Below are positions 19,467-31,600 of a stretch of DNA of 64,000 nt, piece by piece. The stretch lies in the NCBI RefSeq assembly GCF_021991875.1, contig NZ_JAHLKR010000019.1, positions 124,001 through 188,000 on the forward strand, given 5' to 3'. The notes beneath the pieces were generated by a model, which was not told the origin of the DNA, ran no database searches, and saw nothing but the letters and a program-made list of their open reading frames with translations. Position 1 is the stretch's first letter. The number at the start of each line of letters is the position of its first letter. Both the position numbers and the translations under genes were made by a program. The stretch comes from Mycetohabitans sp. B8. GTDB taxonomy: Bacteria > Pseudomonadota > Gammaproteobacteria > Burkholderiales > Burkholderiaceae.

Positions 19467-22400
19467 TCAGCGCTGCGGATACTGGATCTCGACAGCGCCC
19501 GCGCTGAATTCGGCGCGCAGCAGGTTGAGAAGGTCATCGCTGGGCCTCACACGCCACGCGTCGCCCAGCGTCGAGTCGCATTGCGCGCCCATGCCCTGAT
19601 AGCGGATTCGGACCCGCAAACCGCCCGGCTCCGGGCCGCCACGCGCGTCGCCGTTGCGACGCCCGCTTCCGCCATCGCCCGCTGGGCCACGCGTTGGGCC
19701 ACCGGCATGGCGCGCTCGGCCCGACATGCCGGTGGCCACCGGCATCTGTTCGGACTGCGCAGTTGCCGCCAGCCGGTGGGGTTCGAGCAAATCACGCAAC
19801 CGCCTCGGGTCCGCATTGCCATTGATCGACAACAGTAGTGCGTCCGCATAGCGGCGGCGCGCGCGTTCCAGGTCCATGACAATGTCGACGGTGAAGCGAA
19901 TGCCGCCGGTAAAGCTGTCGTTGCGCGCCTGCCCTTGCACGACCAGCAGTTCGTCTTCTTTGAAGAGCGCGCGATTCGCGTCGTAGATCTCGTTGAAGAC
20001 CGTGACCTCGCATTGGCCAGTGCCATCATCGAGTACCGCGACCAGCATCTTGCCGCGTTGCGTCATCTGCGTGCGCATCGCAGTGATCACGCCGGCGATC
20101 ACCTTGTCGCGCCCTTCCTTCAACGCCCCAATTTTCTGGCGCACGAAGCGTCGCACTTCGTCCTTGTATGCGTCGAACAAATGCCCGGAAATATAGAAGC
20201 CGAGCGCCGCTTTCTCTTCCTGCAGCTTGCGCTTCTCGGTCCACGCCGGCTCGTCGACGAGCTCATGCTGATGGCCGCTCGAGCCATCGGGCATGTCGAA
20301 CAGACCGCCCTGCAGTGCATTGGCGCTCGCCTGCTCGGCCGCCTCCATCGCCAGCGGCACCGACGCGAGCAGTTGCGCCCGGTTCTCGTGTAGCGAATCG
20401 AATGCGCCAGCCCGGATCAGCGCTTCGATCGTGCGGCGATTCACAATGCGGCGATCAACGCGCTCGCAGAAGTCAAACAGGTCGCTGAACGGCTGCGACT
20501 CGCGGGCCCGTAGGATTTCCTCGATCGCGTTCTGCCCACTACCCTTGATCGCGCCCAGGCCGTAGCGGATTGTCTTCGAACGCTTGCCCGGCGCATCGGC
20601 CACCGGCTCGAAGCGGTAGGCCGACTGATTGATGTCCGGCGGCAGCACCGTCAGATGGTTCGCGATGCAGTCCTCAAAAAGGACCTTCACCTTGTCGGTG
20701 TCATCCATCGCGAGCGACATGTTGGCCGCCATGAATTCGGCCGGATGATGCACCTTGAGCCACGCGGTGTAATACGCGAGCAGTGCGTACGCCGCCGCGT
20801 GCGACTTGTTGAAGCCGTAGCCGGCAAACTTCTCCATCAAGTCGAAGATCTCGTCGGCCTTTTCCGCGCTCAAGCCATTCTTGGCCGCCCCTTCACGGAA
20901 CAGCTCGCGATGCTTGGCCATCTCCTCAGGCTTTTTCTTGCCCATCGCGCGACGCAGCAAGTCCGCGCCGCCAAGCGAATAACCGCCGATGATCTGCGCC
21001 ATCTGCATCACCTGCTCCTGATAGACCATGATGCCATAGGTCTCCTTCAGGACAGGCTCGACGCGGGGATCCGGATATTCGACCGTTTCCCGTCCATGCT
21101 TACGCGCGCAAAAGCTCGGAATCAGATCCATCGGGCCCGGCCGATACAGCGCGACCAGCGCGATGATGTCCTCAAAGCGATCGGGCTGCGCATCCTTGAG
21201 CATGCCTTGCATGCCGCGGCTTTCCAACTGGAACACCGCCACCGTATTGGCGTTCTTCAGGATCGTAAACGACGCGGGGTCGTCCAGCGGCACCTGCGCG
21301 AGCGACCAGTTCTGCTTGGACGGGTCCAGTCGCCGGATGTAGCGCTCGGCCCAGTCGAGGATCGTGAGCGTGGTCAACCCGAGAAAGTCGAACTTGACGA
21401 GCCCGACGGCCTCGACGTCATCCTTGTCGTACTGGCTGACGACGCCACCGTCGTCGCCCTGCGTGTACAGCGGACAAAAATCAGTGAGCTTGCCCGGCGC
21501 GATCAGCACGCCACCGGCGTGCATACCGACGTTGCGCGTCAACCCTTCGACGCGTTGCGCAAGTTCGAGCAACTGGCGCACCTCGTCTTCGTTGTCGAAT
21601 CGCTCCTGCAGCTGCGGCTCCTCCTTCATCGCGTCGGCAATAGTCACATGCTTGCCGGGCTTGAACGGAATCAGCTTCGCGACACCATCGGTGAAGTTGT
21701 AACCCAAGTCCAGCACGCGGCCGATGTCGCGCACCGCAGCCTTTGCTGCCATCGTGCCAAACGTGGCGATCTGCGACACCGCATCGGCACCATACTTGCT
21801 CTTCACATACTGGATCACGCGATCGCGGCCATCCTGGCAGAAGTCGATGTCGAAGTCCGGCATCGAGACACGCTCAGGATTGAGAAATCGCTCGAACAGC
21901 AGGTTGTAGCGCAACGGATCCAGATCCGTGATCCCGAGCGCGAACGCCACCAGCGAACCGGCGCCTGACCCCCGCCCTGGCCCCACCGGCACTCCGTTGT
22001 TCTTAGCCCAGTTGATGAAGTCCGCGACGATCAGGAAGTAACCCGGAAAACCCATCTTGATGATGGTGTCGCACTCGAACGCCAGCCGCTCTTGATACGT
22101 CTGGCGTTGTGCGTCCCGTTGCACCGCGTCCGGAAACAGCTGCTCGAGGCGCTGCTCGAGTCCCGCCTTGGACAATTGAACGAGGTAATCGTCCAGCGAC
22201 ATGCCGTCCGGTGTCGGGAACAACGGCAGCTTGGGCTTGCCCAGTTCGAGCGTCAGGTTGCAGCGCTTGGCGATTTCCACCGTGTTGGCCAGCGCCGACG
22301 GGATATCGGCAAACAGCTCGCACATCTGCTGCTGCGTGAAAAAGTACTGGTCCGTTGAAAACCGCTTCGCGCGTCTCGGGTTGGCTAATATGTCGCCTTC

Positions 22401-23063
22401 GGAGATACACACGCGCGCTTCGTGCGCGGTGAAGTCCTCCGGCGTCATGAACTGCACCGGATGCGTCGCCACTACGGGCAGCCTCAACTGCGCAGCAAGC
22501 TCCACCGCCTGCTGTACATAAGCTTCGACACCCGGTTGCCGCATCCGCTGCAGCTCGATGTAAAACGCATTCGGGAAGATCGCCGCCCAACGCTGCGCAT
22601 GGCGTGCGGCCGCCTGCACATTGCCCGCGGCCAGCGCGATGCCGATGTCGCCGTGTTGCGCGCCGGACAACGCCAGCAGGCCTTCGGCAAGGCCCGTTTC
22701 GAGCCACTGGCAGTCAACCTCGGCCCGGCCGCGGTACTGGTTTGTCAACCACGCGCGGCTGAGCAACTCGCACAGGTTCAGATAGCCACGCCGGTCCTTG
22801 ACGAGCAATAGCAGCCGTGCTGGCTTATCCCGATCGTCGGGGTTCGAGATCCAGACGTCGGCGCCAAAGATCGGCTTGACGCCGTGCGCGCGAGCCGCCT
22901 TGTAAAAACGCACCAGACCGAACGCGTTGGCGAGATCGGTCAGTGCAAGTGCGCCTTGCCCGTCTTCCGCTGCCCGCTCGACCGCGTCGTCAAGACGCAC
23001 GATGCCGTCGGCAATGGAAAACTCGGAGTGAACGCGCAGATGGACGAAGCGTGGATCAGACAT
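19467..23063 (-). CDS. dnaE: DNA polymerase III alpha subunit
   Basis: Catalytic subunit of the replicative polymerase. The 1198-residue product has the N-terminal PHP domain ([15 protein letters not shown]), the polymerase active site with [13 protein letters not shown] at about residues 400-412, [12 protein letters not shown], helix-hairpin-helix and beta-binding regions, and the C-terminal OB domain ([15 protein letters not shown]). A Gly/Arg-rich stretch near residues 1120-1140 ([19 protein letters not shown]) is an unusual low-complexity insertion close to the C-terminus. No frameshifts were seen. Confidence 0.97.
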   Translation of the reverse strand: MSDPRFVHLRVHSEFSIADGIVRLDDAVERAAEDGQGALALTDLANAFGLVRFYKAARAHGVKPIFGADVWISNPDDRDKPARLLLLVKDRRGYLNLCELLSRAWLTNQYRGRAEVDCQWLETGLAEGLLALSGAQHGDIGIALAAGNVQAAARHAQRWAAIFPNAFYIELQRMRQPGVEAYVQQAVELAAQLRLPVVATHPVQFMTPEDFTAHEARVCISEGDILANPRRAKRFSTDQYFFTQQQMCELFADIPSALANTVEIAKRCNLTLELGKPKLPLFPTPDGMSLDDYLVQLSKAGLEQRLEQLFPDAVQRDAQRQTYQERLAFECDTIIKMGFPGYFLIVADFINWAKNNGVPVGPGRGSGAGSLVAFALGITDLDPLRYNLLFERFLNPERVSMPDFDIDFCQDGRDRVIQYVKSKYGADAVSQIATFGTMAAKAAVRDIGRVLDLGYNFTDGVAKLIPFKPGKHVTIADAMKEEPQLQERFDNEDEVRQLLELAQRVEGLTRNVGMHAGGVLIAPGKLTDFCPLYTQGDDGGVVSQYDKDDVEAVGLVKFDFLGLTTLTILDWAERYIRRLDPSKQNWSLAQVPLDDPASFTILKNANTVAVFQLESRGMQGMLKDAQPDRFEDIIALVALYRPGPMDLIPSFCARKHGRETVEYPDPRVEPVLKETYGIMVYQEQVMQMAQIIGGYSLGGADLLRRAMGKKKPEEMAKHRELFREGAAKNGLSAEKADEIFDLMEKFAGYGFNKSHAAAYALLAYYTAWLKVHHPAEFMAANMSLAMDDTDKVKVLFEDCIANHLTVLPPDINQSAYRFEPVADAPGKRSKTIRYGLGAIKGSGQNAIEEILRARESQPFSDLFDFCERVDRRIVNRRTIEALIRAGAFDSLHENRAQLLASVPLAMEAAEQASANALQGGLFDMPDGSSGHQHELVDEPAWTEKRKLQEEKAALGFYISGHLFDAYKDEVRRFVRQKIGALKEGRDKVIAGVITAMRTQMTQRGKMLVAVLDDGTGQCEVTVFNEIYDANRALFKEDELLVVQGQARNDSFTGGIRFTVDIVMDLERARRRYADALLLSINGNADPRRLRDLLEPHRLAATAQSEQMPVATGMSGRARHAGGPTRGPAGDGGSGRRNGDARGGPEPGGLRVRIRYQGMGAQCDSTLGDAWRVRPSDDLLNLLRAEFSAGAVEIQYPQR

Positions 23064-23367
23064 ACAGGTATTTTACCTTGCGGGGAGCAACACCGGCCGT
23101 CATGCTGCAGCGCCGGCCCTCACGACAGCATACCGGTCTGCACCAGGCGGCCCAGTCGGCGAGACGGACGATGTGAGCAAGACGGCCTATATGAATAAGC
23201 GCGACCGCTCGCTGGTCAACCGGCCGATGCGGTCCGGGCAACGGATCGGCGATAATACAACCCTATGGCGCCGGTGCCATCTCGGTCGACGGGCAAGCCA
23301 AGCGCCCTCCTGTCCATGGTCGCCGCACGGCCACATTGATTTCTGTTTTCGCCAAGAGCAGCACACC
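23064..23367. other. Intergenic region between divergent dnaE and trhO
   Basis: About 300 bases that should hold promoters for both divergent genes. GATAAT at 23251-23256 could be a -10 element for trhO. No further gene or remnant was recognised. Confidence 0.35.
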
Positions 23368-24249
23368 ATGAGTATCGTCAACCTTGCCGCCTACAAATTC
23401 ATTTCGCTGGACGCGATCGACACGTGGCGTCCGGTGCTGCGACAGCGATGCGACGCGCTGGCGCTGCGCGGCACGATTCTGCTAGCGCCCGAGGGCATCA
23501 ATCTGTTCATCGCCGGCAGCCGCGAGGCAACCGACGCGTTCATCGACTACCTGCGCACCGACCCGATGTTTGGCGGTAAGTTCGCGGATTTGCCATTCAA
23601 GCAAAGTCTGTCGGACAAGCAACCGTTCCGACGCATGCTAGTCAGGCTCAAGCGTGAGATCATCACGATGAAATCACCGGCGATACGGCCCGAAGCCGGC
23701 CGCGCGCCGGCGATCGATGCGTGCACCCTGAAGCAATGGCTCGATCGCGGGCACGATGACGCCGGCCGTCCCGTAGTGATGCTTGACACGCGCAATGCGT
23801 TCGAAGTGGACGTAGGCACATTCGACAACGCGATCGACTATCGGCTGACGAAGTTCAGCGAGTTTCCGGATGCTGTCGCGTCACATCGAGACACGCTGGC
23901 AGGCAAGACCGTCGTGTCGTTCTGCACCGGCGGCATCCGCTGCGAGAAAGCCGCAATCCACATGCACAACATTGGCATCGACAGCGTGTACCAGCTTGAT
24001 GGCGGCATCCTGAAGTACTTCGAGGAGGTGGGCGGCGCTCACTACCATGGCGACTGCTTCGTGTTCGATCATCGAACGGCGCTCAACCCGCAACTCGAAC
24101 CGACCGGCACCGTGCAGTGCTTCGCATGCCGCGCGGTCGTCACCCCGACCGAACAACAATCGCCGCTTTATGTCGCCGGCAAACAGTGCCCGCACTGCGC
24201 CAACGATGCGTGCCTGTCATCCAAGGCATTGGCACAAATCGACACATGA
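23368..24249 (+). CDS. trhO: tRNA uridine-34 hydroxylase TrhO (YceA-like rhodanese)
   Basis: Forms 5-hydroxyuridine at the tRNA wobble position. The 293-residue protein has the YceA N-terminal domain ([18 protein letters not shown]), a rhodanese domain ([17 protein letters not shown]) with the active-site loop [13 protein letters not shown], and a Cys-rich C-terminus ([16 protein letters not shown]) likely to bind zinc. ATG 23368 starts [11 protein letters not shown], the family start; the longer open frame upstream is not homologous. Confidence 0.95.
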   Translation: MSIVNLAAYKFISLDAIDTWRPVLRQRCDALALRGTILLAPEGINLFIAGSREATDAFIDYLRTDPMFGGKFADLPFKQSLSDKQPFRRMLVRLKREIITMKSPAIRPEAGRAPAIDACTLKQWLDRGHDDAGRPVVMLDTRNAFEVDVGTFDNAIDYRLTKFSEFPDAVASHRDTLAGKTVVSFCTGGIRCEKAAIHMHNIGIDSVYQLDGGILKYFEEVGGAHYHGDCFVFDHRTALNPQLEPTGTVQCFACRAVVTPTEQQSPLYVAGKQCPHCANDACLSSKALAQIDT

Positions 24250-24315
24250 TGCCCGCCCGGTCGAGTCGCGATGGGTGCGGCTTGCCCGTTGGTTGTGATA
24301 TAGAAACGCTTTGCG

Positions 24316-25230
24316 ATGCAGATGATAACCGAGGTCGCGCCGCCGCGCCGCTATCGTGGCCGTTTTGCGCCGTCCCCGAGCGGCCCACTACACCAAGGCT
24401 CGCTGGTCAGCGCACTGGCGAGCTACCTGGACGCACGTGCGCATGACGGCACGTGGCTGGTCAGAATAGAGGACATCGATATACCGCGCACGGTTCCCGG
24501 CGCAGCCGAACACATCCTGAAGACGCTACACCAGCTCGGCATGCACTGCGACGAAACGCCGGTATGGCAAAGCACTCGCACCGCACTGTACCAGCAAGCG
24601 CTCACTCAGTTGAATACGGCGGGCCTGATTTATCCATGCGGATGCACACGCAAGGAAATCGCCGATTCGCTGCTGCGTGCGCACGTTCGACACACGACGC
24701 TCGCGTATCCGGGAACGTGTCGAAGCGGACTGCACGGCAAGCCAGCGCGTGCGTGGCGCATCCGGGTGCCGGACGGAGAAAATGCAGTGATTGTCTTTGA
24801 TGACCGCTGGCAGCATGCGCAGCGGCAGAATCTTGCCACCGAGGTCGGCGACTTCGTGATGAGGCGCGCGGATGGCGTCTGGGCCTACCAACTCGCGGTG
24901 GTCGTCGACGACGCACAGCAACGGATTACCGACGTCGTGCGCGGCGCAGACCTGCTCGATTCCACCGCGCGGCAAATCTACTTGCAGCGCTGCCTCGGCT
25001 ATCCGACGCCCGCTTATCTGCACGTGCCCGTGGTCGTCAATGCGCAGGGCGAGAAATTAAGCAAGCAAACCGGTGCACCGCCGATTGACATCGACCGGCC
25101 GCTCAAGGCGCTATTAGCTGCGGCGTCGCATCTCGGACTCGCGTTGGCACCCCAACGATGCACGACGCTGGAGGCGTTCTATCGCGAGGCCGTGCCTGCT
25201 TGGGGTGCGCGCCTGGCAGCGCGCGCGTGA
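24316..25230 (+). CDS. gluQ: Glutamyl-Q tRNA(Asp) synthetase
   Basis: Attaches glutamate to queuosine in the anticodon of tRNA-Asp. It is a class I synthetase-like protein of 304 residues lacking an anticodon-binding domain. The nucleotide-binding start is [17 protein letters not shown] (HIGH-like), with [10 protein letters not shown], zinc-binding CGCTRKEI and YPGTCR, and the KMSKS-like EKLSKQTG. Length is normal for GluQ and too short for GltX. It follows trhO by 66 bases; both act on tRNA. Confidence 0.95.
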   Translation: MQMITEVAPPRRYRGRFAPSPSGPLHQGSLVSALASYLDARAHDGTWLVRIEDIDIPRTVPGAAEHILKTLHQLGMHCDETPVWQSTRTALYQQALTQLNTAGLIYPCGCTRKEIADSLLRAHVRHTTLAYPGTCRSGLHGKPARAWRIRVPDGENAVIVFDDRWQHAQRQNLATEVGDFVMRRADGVWAYQLAVVVDDAQQRITDVVRGADLLDSTARQIYLQRCLGYPTPAYLHVPVVVNAQGEKLSKQTGAPPIDIDRPLKALLAAASHLGLALAPQRCTTLEAFYREAVPAWGARLAARA

Positions 25231-25236
25231 CACCGT

Positions 25237-26745
25237 TTACGAATTCCGGCGCGGCATGCCGAAGCCGCCCAGCAGCGCGGCCAGCGGTCGCTTCGGCGTC
25301 TTCTTGTCGGCCGATGAGCTCGATTCCACACGTTCCGACGTCTGGCGGGCCGAAGGCGACGGCTCGTATGGCTTCGTGAAGAAGTCATCGACCGGCTGGG
25401 CGTCACGCATTGACGCGCGCACCCGGTCTGCAACGTGCGCATGTCGATCGCGACGGTTATCGTCGCGATCGTCGCGATAACGCGAGCGGCCTTGCCGTGC
25501 TGGCCGATCCAACTCGAGCGGCTCGATGGTCAACGCCCGCTTGATCAGTTTCTCGATGTCCGCCAGTTGCTTGCGCTCGTTGCCACTGAACAACGACAGC
25601 GCGTCGCCAGATGCCCCAGCACGGCCCGTGCGCCCGATCCGGTGCACGTAGTCTTCCGCATTGAATGGCAAGTCGAAATTGATCACCGCCGGCAACTCCG
25701 CGATATCCAGGCCGCGCGCGGCCACGTCGGTCGCAACCAAGGCCTCGATCTCGCCGCGCTTGAACGCCTCCAACGCCTGCATCCGCTCGCTTTGCGAACG
25801 GTCACCATGGATTGCGGTGGCCACCACGCCATCGCGCTCCAGTTGCCTTGCAAGCCGGCTCGCACCGATCTTGCTATTACAGAAAACGATCACCTGCTTC
25901 AATCCGCGCTGACGAATCAGCTGCACGACCGCCGCCTGCTTGTCCGGCTCGGCCACCTCGAAGACGATTTGCCGCACGTTCGATGCCGTCGAATTGCTGC
26001 GGGCCACCTCGATCGTGACCGGATTGCGCAAGTAGGTCGACGCAAGCTTCTTGATTTCGGCGGAGAATGTCGCAGAAAACAGCAACGTTTGCCTTTGGCT
26101 CGGCAGCAGGTTCAAGATCCGCTGCAAGTCGGGCAAAAAGCCCATGTCGAGCATCCGGTCGGCCTCGTCGAGCACGAGCATTTGCACCTGCGCCAGCGAC
26201 GTGCTTTTTTGCTGCACATGATCGAGCAGCCGGCCGGGCGTCGCGATCAGGATCTCGACCCCACGACGCAATTCAGCCGTCTGCGGATTCATATCGACGC
26301 CGCCGAACACGACCGCGCTGCGTAGCGGGGTATGCTTGGCGTACGCATGCACATTGGCCGCCACCTGGTCCGCGAGTTCGCGCGTGGGCGTCAGAATCAA
26401 CGCCCGCACCGGGTGACGCGCGGGGGACGCACTGGTACTGGCGAGCGGCAATAAACGCTGAATGATCGGTAGCGAGAAGCTGGCCGTCTTGCCGGTACCG
26501 GTCTGCGCTGCGCCCATGACGTCGCGTCCGGCCAGCACGATGGGGATCGCCTGCGCCTGGATCGGCGTCGGCTTCGTGTAGCCCTGTTCGACTATCGCCT
26601 GAAGGATCGGCGCGGCAAGGCCGAACCCGTCGAATGACAACGGGGCGGCGGCTGGCGCGGAGCTGGAGGCGGCGGCGCTTGCTGTGGCACCGCAAGCCCC
26701 CGCGTCAGTCGGAACGAAACGTGGAGTAATGGCTGAATCTGACAT
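25237..26745 (-). CDS. rhlE: DEAD-box ATP-dependent RNA helicase RhlE
   Basis: RNA helicase acting in ribosome assembly and RNA decay. The 502-residue protein has a 40-residue Ala-rich leader, the Q motif (GYTKPTPIQAQAIP), motif I AQTGTGKT, PTRELA, motif II VLDEADRMLDMGF, SAT (LFSATF), and motif VI YVHRIGRTGRAG. The tail is basic and polar (RSRYRDDRDDNRRDRHAH), typical of RhlE-group RNA contacts. ATG 26745 is chosen over TTG 26763. It converges on gluQ, whose stop lies 6 bases away. Confidence 0.95.
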   Translation of the reverse strand: MSDSAITPRFVPTDAGACGATASAAASSSAPAAAPLSFDGFGLAAPILQAIVEQGYTKPTPIQAQAIPIVLAGRDVMGAAQTGTGKTASFSLPIIQRLLPLASTSASPARHPVRALILTPTRELADQVAANVHAYAKHTPLRSAVVFGGVDMNPQTAELRRGVEILIATPGRLLDHVQQKSTSLAQVQMLVLDEADRMLDMGFLPDLQRILNLLPSQRQTLLFSATFSAEIKKLASTYLRNPVTIEVARSNSTASNVRQIVFEVAEPDKQAAVVQLIRQRGLKQVIVFCNSKIGASRLARQLERDGVVATAIHGDRSQSERMQALEAFKRGEIEALVATDVAARGLDIAELPAVINFDLPFNAEDYVHRIGRTGRAGASGDALSLFSGNERKQLADIEKLIKRALTIEPLELDRPARQGRSRYRDDRDDNRRDRHAHVADRVRASMRDAQPVDDFFTKPYEPSPSARQTSERVESSSSADKKTPKRPLAALLGGFGMPRRNS

Positions 26746-26763
26746 GTATGGGCGTTCGCTCAA

Positions 26764-27199
26764 GCGGCCGCGTGCGCGGCTGCCCCTAATGAAATACCGG
26801 AAATAGCCTTAAATTGTAGCACTTTGCGCGGCCAAGGCCGGAGCCGGCGTGACGGCGCGCATGCACTGCGTGTCACCCTCAGCACAATTCGGGTATGTCC
26901 TCGATCGCGTAGCGGATGTCTTCGCCCCCCAGCGTTGTCAATCAATCGGGCAGCGAACACACATGCATTGGCCCGCTGCGGCCAGATCCAGGACCCTGTT
27001 AAGTTGTCATTGTAGGAGATCGGAAACGCACATGCAGCGCGGGGCGATCATGGATTGATCACATCCGCGCGCGCGTCGATCAGCGCTACGGCCACGTGGC
27101 CGACCGGCGGCACGCGCTTCAGGCCCGCCAGCGCGAGCACACAGTATGCCAACCGCGATTCGAACAACCGCTACCATAGCGTATCACCATTCTGGAGCG
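26764..27199. other. Intergenic region between purT and rhlE, possible gene remnant
   Basis: About 435 bases. On the minus strand a short frame at 27056-27166 reads LFESRLAYCVLALAGLKRV and ends HVAVALIDARADVINP before TGA. It has protein-like composition but no start codon with a ribosome site and no family I recognise; it could be the tail of a deleted gene. The plus strand holds only a 9-codon frame after TAGGAGATCGG. Confidence 0.3.
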
Positions 27200-28453
27200 T
27201 CACCGTTCATGCGCGGCTTGATCATACGCACCACTGACTGGTTTAACACAGCCGGCCGCCGTGCGTGCGCGCTCGCGGGCGTCGTCCACGCTCGACGCCA
27301 CCGCCAACGCCACACCCATACGGCGCTTGACGAAGCTCTGCGGCTTGCCAAATAGCCGCAGGTCCGCGCCCAGCACCGCCAGCGCATCGGCAACACCGTC
27401 AAAGCCAATGCCTTTCTCGTCGCGGCCGCCGTAGATCACCGCCGATGCACCGGGCGAGCGCAACGCGGGGTCCACCGGCAGGCCAAGGATCGCACGTGCA
27501 TGCAATTCGAATTCGGAAAAGCGCTGCGTGGCCAGCGTCACGAGCCCAGTATCGTGCGGACGCGGGCTGACCTCGGAAAACCAGACCTGATCGCCACGGA
27601 CGAATAGCTCGACCCCAAACAGCCCACGCCCGCCCAGTGCGGCCGTAATCCGCTGAGCGACCTCGTGCGCCCGCTCGAGCGCAAGCGGGCTCATGGGCTG
27701 CGGTTGCCATGATTCGACGTAGTCCCCGTCCACTTGCAGGTGGCCCACCGGCTCACAGAAATACGTCGCGATCGCGCCGCTTGCCGGATCGGTGGCTCGC
27801 ACGGTGAGCAGCGTGATTTCATAGTCAAATTGCACGAAGCCCTCGACGATCACCCGGCCGTGATGCACGCGCCCGCCCGACATCGCGTACTGCCAAGCCC
27901 GCTCAGTGTCCGCAGCGCTCCTGAGCACCGACTGGCCTTTGCCAGAGGACGACATGACGGGCTTGACCACGCACGGGTAGCCGATACCGGCGTCGATCGC
28001 GGCTTGCAGCGCGTCGAGTGAATCCACAAACGCGTAGGGCGAGGTCGGCAATTGCAGTTGCTCGGCGGCCAGGCGGCGAATGCCTTCGCGGTTCATCGTC
28101 AATTGCGCCGCGCGCGCGGTGGGGATCACCTCGGCCAGTCCCTGCGCTTCGATCGCGGCAAGCTCATCGGTGGCGATCGCCTCGATTTCGGGCACGATTA
28201 AATGCGGGCGCTCCTGCTCGACCAGTGCGCGAAGCGCGCGGCCATCGGTCATGTCCATCATGTGCGCACGGTGCGCGACTTGGTGGCCGGGGGCGTCGGC
28301 ATAGCGATCAACCGCAATCACCTCGACCCCGAGCCGCTGCAACGCGATGGTCACCTCTTTGCCCAGCTCGCCGGCACCAAGCAGCATCACACGGGTCGCG
28401 CCCGGCGACAATGGCGTGCCGAAACGCCGGTGATGAAACGAACTGACGGACAT
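27200..28453 (-). CDS. purT: Formate-dependent phosphoribosylglycinamide formyltransferase
   Basis: Formylates GAR in purine synthesis using formate and ATP, as an alternative to PurN. The 417-residue ATP-grasp protein shows [20 protein letters not shown] at the N-terminus, the [15 protein letters not shown] block, [31 protein letters not shown] in the ATP site, LFGVELFV and [16 protein letters not shown]. No truncation. It is not part of a pur operon here; purD is about 18 kb away. Confidence 0.96.
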   Translation of the reverse strand: MSVSSFHHRRFGTPLSPGATRVMLLGAGELGKEVTIALQRLGVEVIAVDRYADAPGHQVAHRAHMMDMTDGRALRALVEQERPHLIVPEIEAIATDELAAIEAQGLAEVIPTARAAQLTMNREGIRRLAAEQLQLPTSPYAFVDSLDALQAAIDAGIGYPCVVKPVMSSSGKGQSVLRSAADTERAWQYAMSGGRVHHGRVIVEGFVQFDYEITLLTVRATDPASGAIATYFCEPVGHLQVDGDYVESWQPQPMSPLALERAHEVAQRITAALGGRGLFGVELFVRGDQVWFSEVSPRPHDTGLVTLATQRFSEFELHARAILGLPVDPALRSPGASAVIYGGRDEKGIGFDGVADALAVLGADLRLFGKPQSFVKRRMGVALAVASSVDDARERARTAAGCVKPVSGAYDQAAHER

Positions 28454-28683
28454 GTATTCCCCTTTGATGTAGCCAAGACCGGTAGTGCGGCATGGCCAGC
28501 GATGTTAACATGCTGCCCCTTCGCGAAGATGCTCGCAGCACATGCCGGTTGCCTCGGCCATCAGTACGCGGTCAGGACCGATGGCCGCCACGGCATTCAC
28601 ATCGAGCAGTTAAACTTGCTCTTTGGTCCGCGATCGTCGTCCGCAGTGCGGCACCTGCTCTCTCTGACTGATTCTATTCAAGT

Positions 28684-31600
28684 ATGCTCAGCGTGGTTCT
28701 CGGCGGATTTGGATTTTCCACAGCCTGGCTCATCGTCCTCGCGTGGCGGCTCGCGCGGGCGCTCTGGCCGGGCAGCGCCGGCCTGCAGGGGCCCGGGACG
28801 ATCCGCCTGTGGCTCAGCGCCGTCGTCGTCCTGGTCACCAGCAGCGCGCTGGAGGCGCGGCTCGCCACGCATGCCGCGTACGACACGATCGGCCGCGCAA
28901 GCGCCGCGAGCCTAGCCGCGCTGTTAGGCACACCCGCGTCGATCGTCGTGTTCACGCTGTTGTGGATCGCCGCGCTGCCGTGGCTGTTTGGCGCCCAATG
29001 GCCGCAATGCCTCGCGTACCTGGACCGCACTTTCGGCCTAGGCATCGGTATCGGCACACGCCATACATTGCGCGACGAACGACACAAACGCCCGAGCCGT
29101 CGCCCCACCGGCAGCGACGAAATGCATAGCCCGCGCGAAAGTCATTTTTGCGTGCTCGGCGACGGCGATTTTGGCCCGAACGATACGCGTGGCAAGCGCG
29201 CGTCCGCGTCCCGCTGGCCCGACGCGCGCCGCGTGCCAAAATACCTGGGCATGACACGCGGTTTCACGGGCCCATCGCCGAACGCTCGGTTCGAGTCGGT
29301 AGGTCCTGCGGCGAGCCACCATAGCCACGGCCGTGGGCCGGCGATCGCATCATCCGCCGCCACGTTGTCGCCCACGGTATCGCCAATGGCCCCCCCGGCG
29401 CCATACGCTGTCCCCGCGCCCGGCGCCTCGAAGGTTCTTACACGCGGCAGCAACACACCGCTGAATAGAGGGGAAACCCTGCGCGTGACGATACCGGCCT
29501 TGCTGACGCGACCGGCCGTGCCCCCGTACGCAGTCCATTGGCGTGCCGTTCCGCGCACGGCCGTGCCCAACGGTGACGAAGCCCGCCGCATGACGCCGTG
29601 CGGCGGCACCCCCGCCGCGCCCGCTCCCCGGCAAGCGCCGTCGCGCACGCCGCCACGCCCATATCGGCCGAGCGACAACTACCTAGAGCGCGCCGCGGCA
29701 CAGCACGGCAGCCCCGCGAGCGGACCAGCACAACTGGACGGCGTGTTCGCCCCGCTGCCTGCACCGCCAGCGCCGCCAAGCATCGTGGCAGCACTGCGCG
29801 CGATTGAGCAACAAGCAGCCCAATGGACCGTGCCCGCCGGCGCAAGCCTCGACCGACGAGCGGGTCGCAACGGCAACACGGCCACCGCGATGCCAGCAGC
29901 GCCCGTGCCGGTTGCATCACCACTGGCTCAACCGTCGTCGGAATCCGCGGCAATGCCTCACGATCCGGCTCCGTCGACACTCGCTCCCATGTCCGCTGTT
30001 ACGTCTTCGTCCGCGTGCGCGGCGCCACGATTCGATCCGGACCCGCCAAGGCCCGCTGCGGCACCACCGGACGCAGCCACGTCGGAATCCGCTCCCACAC
30101 TGCTGGCCCAATCGTTGTCGGAATCCGCCTCGCCACCACGGGTCCCTCTCCCGCCAGCGTGTGCCGAGACGCCTTTGGACACCCTTCAATCGCCTGAGCT
30201 GAGCGTGGATGCGCCGGCGGTTGACCCTATTTCAGTCGATACCCGGTCCGCACCGCCATGGGTGCAAACTCCCACGGACCCTCTTCCGTCCGTGTCAGCG
30301 CTGCCCCCCGCCGCTCTCCCATCGGTCATCCCGCCAACTGCCCGGGTTGCGGCAGTTGCCGATGCCGTCTGCGTATCGGCGCCCTTGCCGGCGTCGGCGC
30401 CGCTGCCCACACTCGAGCCGCTGCCCACGCCCGAGCCGCTGCCCACGCCCGAGCCGCTGCCCACGCCCGAGCCGCTGCCCACGCCCGAGCCGATGCCCAC
30501 GCCCGGGCCAATGTCCAGCCCCGACGGCGGCGCGCCGATTTCCGCTATGGTGCCTGCCACACCCGATGAAACCCTGCCGGCGGCAAGCCCCGCCCCAAAG
30601 CACCACACTTTCCCATGCCAGGCGAGCGCCGCCTCACCTATAGAATTGCCGACCCTAGCGCTGCTCGCAAGCGACTCGGACATCATCGAACCGGTATCCG
30701 AGGCGGCGCTCGCCGCGACCGGCCAGTTAATTGAGCAGCGGCTCAAAGAGTTTAAGGTGCCGGTGTCCGTAATCGGCGCTTCGGCCGGCCCGGTGATCAC
30801 GCGCTTTGAGATCGAGCCGGCACTGGGGGTACGCGGCAGCCAGATCGTGGGCTTGATGAAGGACTTGTCACGGGGCCTCGGGTTGACGTCGATCCGCGTG
30901 GTCGAGACGATCCCGGGCAAGACCTGCATGGGGCTCGAACTGCCCAACGCCCGACGGCAAGTGATCCGGTTGGCGGACATCCTCGCGTCGCGCGAATACG
31001 CGGGCTCGGCATCGCAACTCACACTCGCGCTGGGCAAGGACATCACGGGCGAGCCGGTCGTGACCGATTTGGCGCGTGCCCCGCACATGCTCGTGGCCGG
31101 CACTACCGGCTCGGGCAAGTCGGTGGCGATCAACGCGATGATCGTGTCCTTGCTGTACAAGGCAACACCGCGAGACGTCCGGCTAATCATGATCGACCCA
31201 AAGATGCTGGAGCTCTCAGTCTACGAGGGCATTCCGCACCTGCTTGCGCCGGTCGTGACCGACATGAAGCTCGCCGCGAACGCACTGACGTGGTGCGTCG
31301 CGGAAATGGAGAAGCGCTACCGGCTGATGTCCGCGCTCGGTGTGCGCAACCTCGCGGGCTTCAATCAGAAAATCGCCGATGCCGAGCAAGCCGGACGCAA
31401 GCTCGGCAATCCGTTCTCGCTGACGCCGGACGCACCGGAACCGCTTACCCTGCTACCCATGATCGTGGTGGTCATCGACGAACTAGCGGACCTAATGATG
31501 GTGTCCGGCAAGAAAATCGAGGAGTTGATCGCCCGGCTCGCGCAAAAGGCCCGGGCTGCCGGGATCCACTTGATCCTAGCCACGCAACGGCCGTCAGTCG

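Noticed and set aside
18377-19507. 376-codon plus-strand frame
   Set aside because: It is His/Gln/Arg-rich and antisense to msbA.
20655-21968. 437-codon plus-strand frame
   Set aside because: Antisense to dnaE, with no domain signal.
30403-30510. Possible CRISPR array
   Set aside because: Units are 18 bases without spacers and are coding (LPTPEP); no Cas genes in the window.
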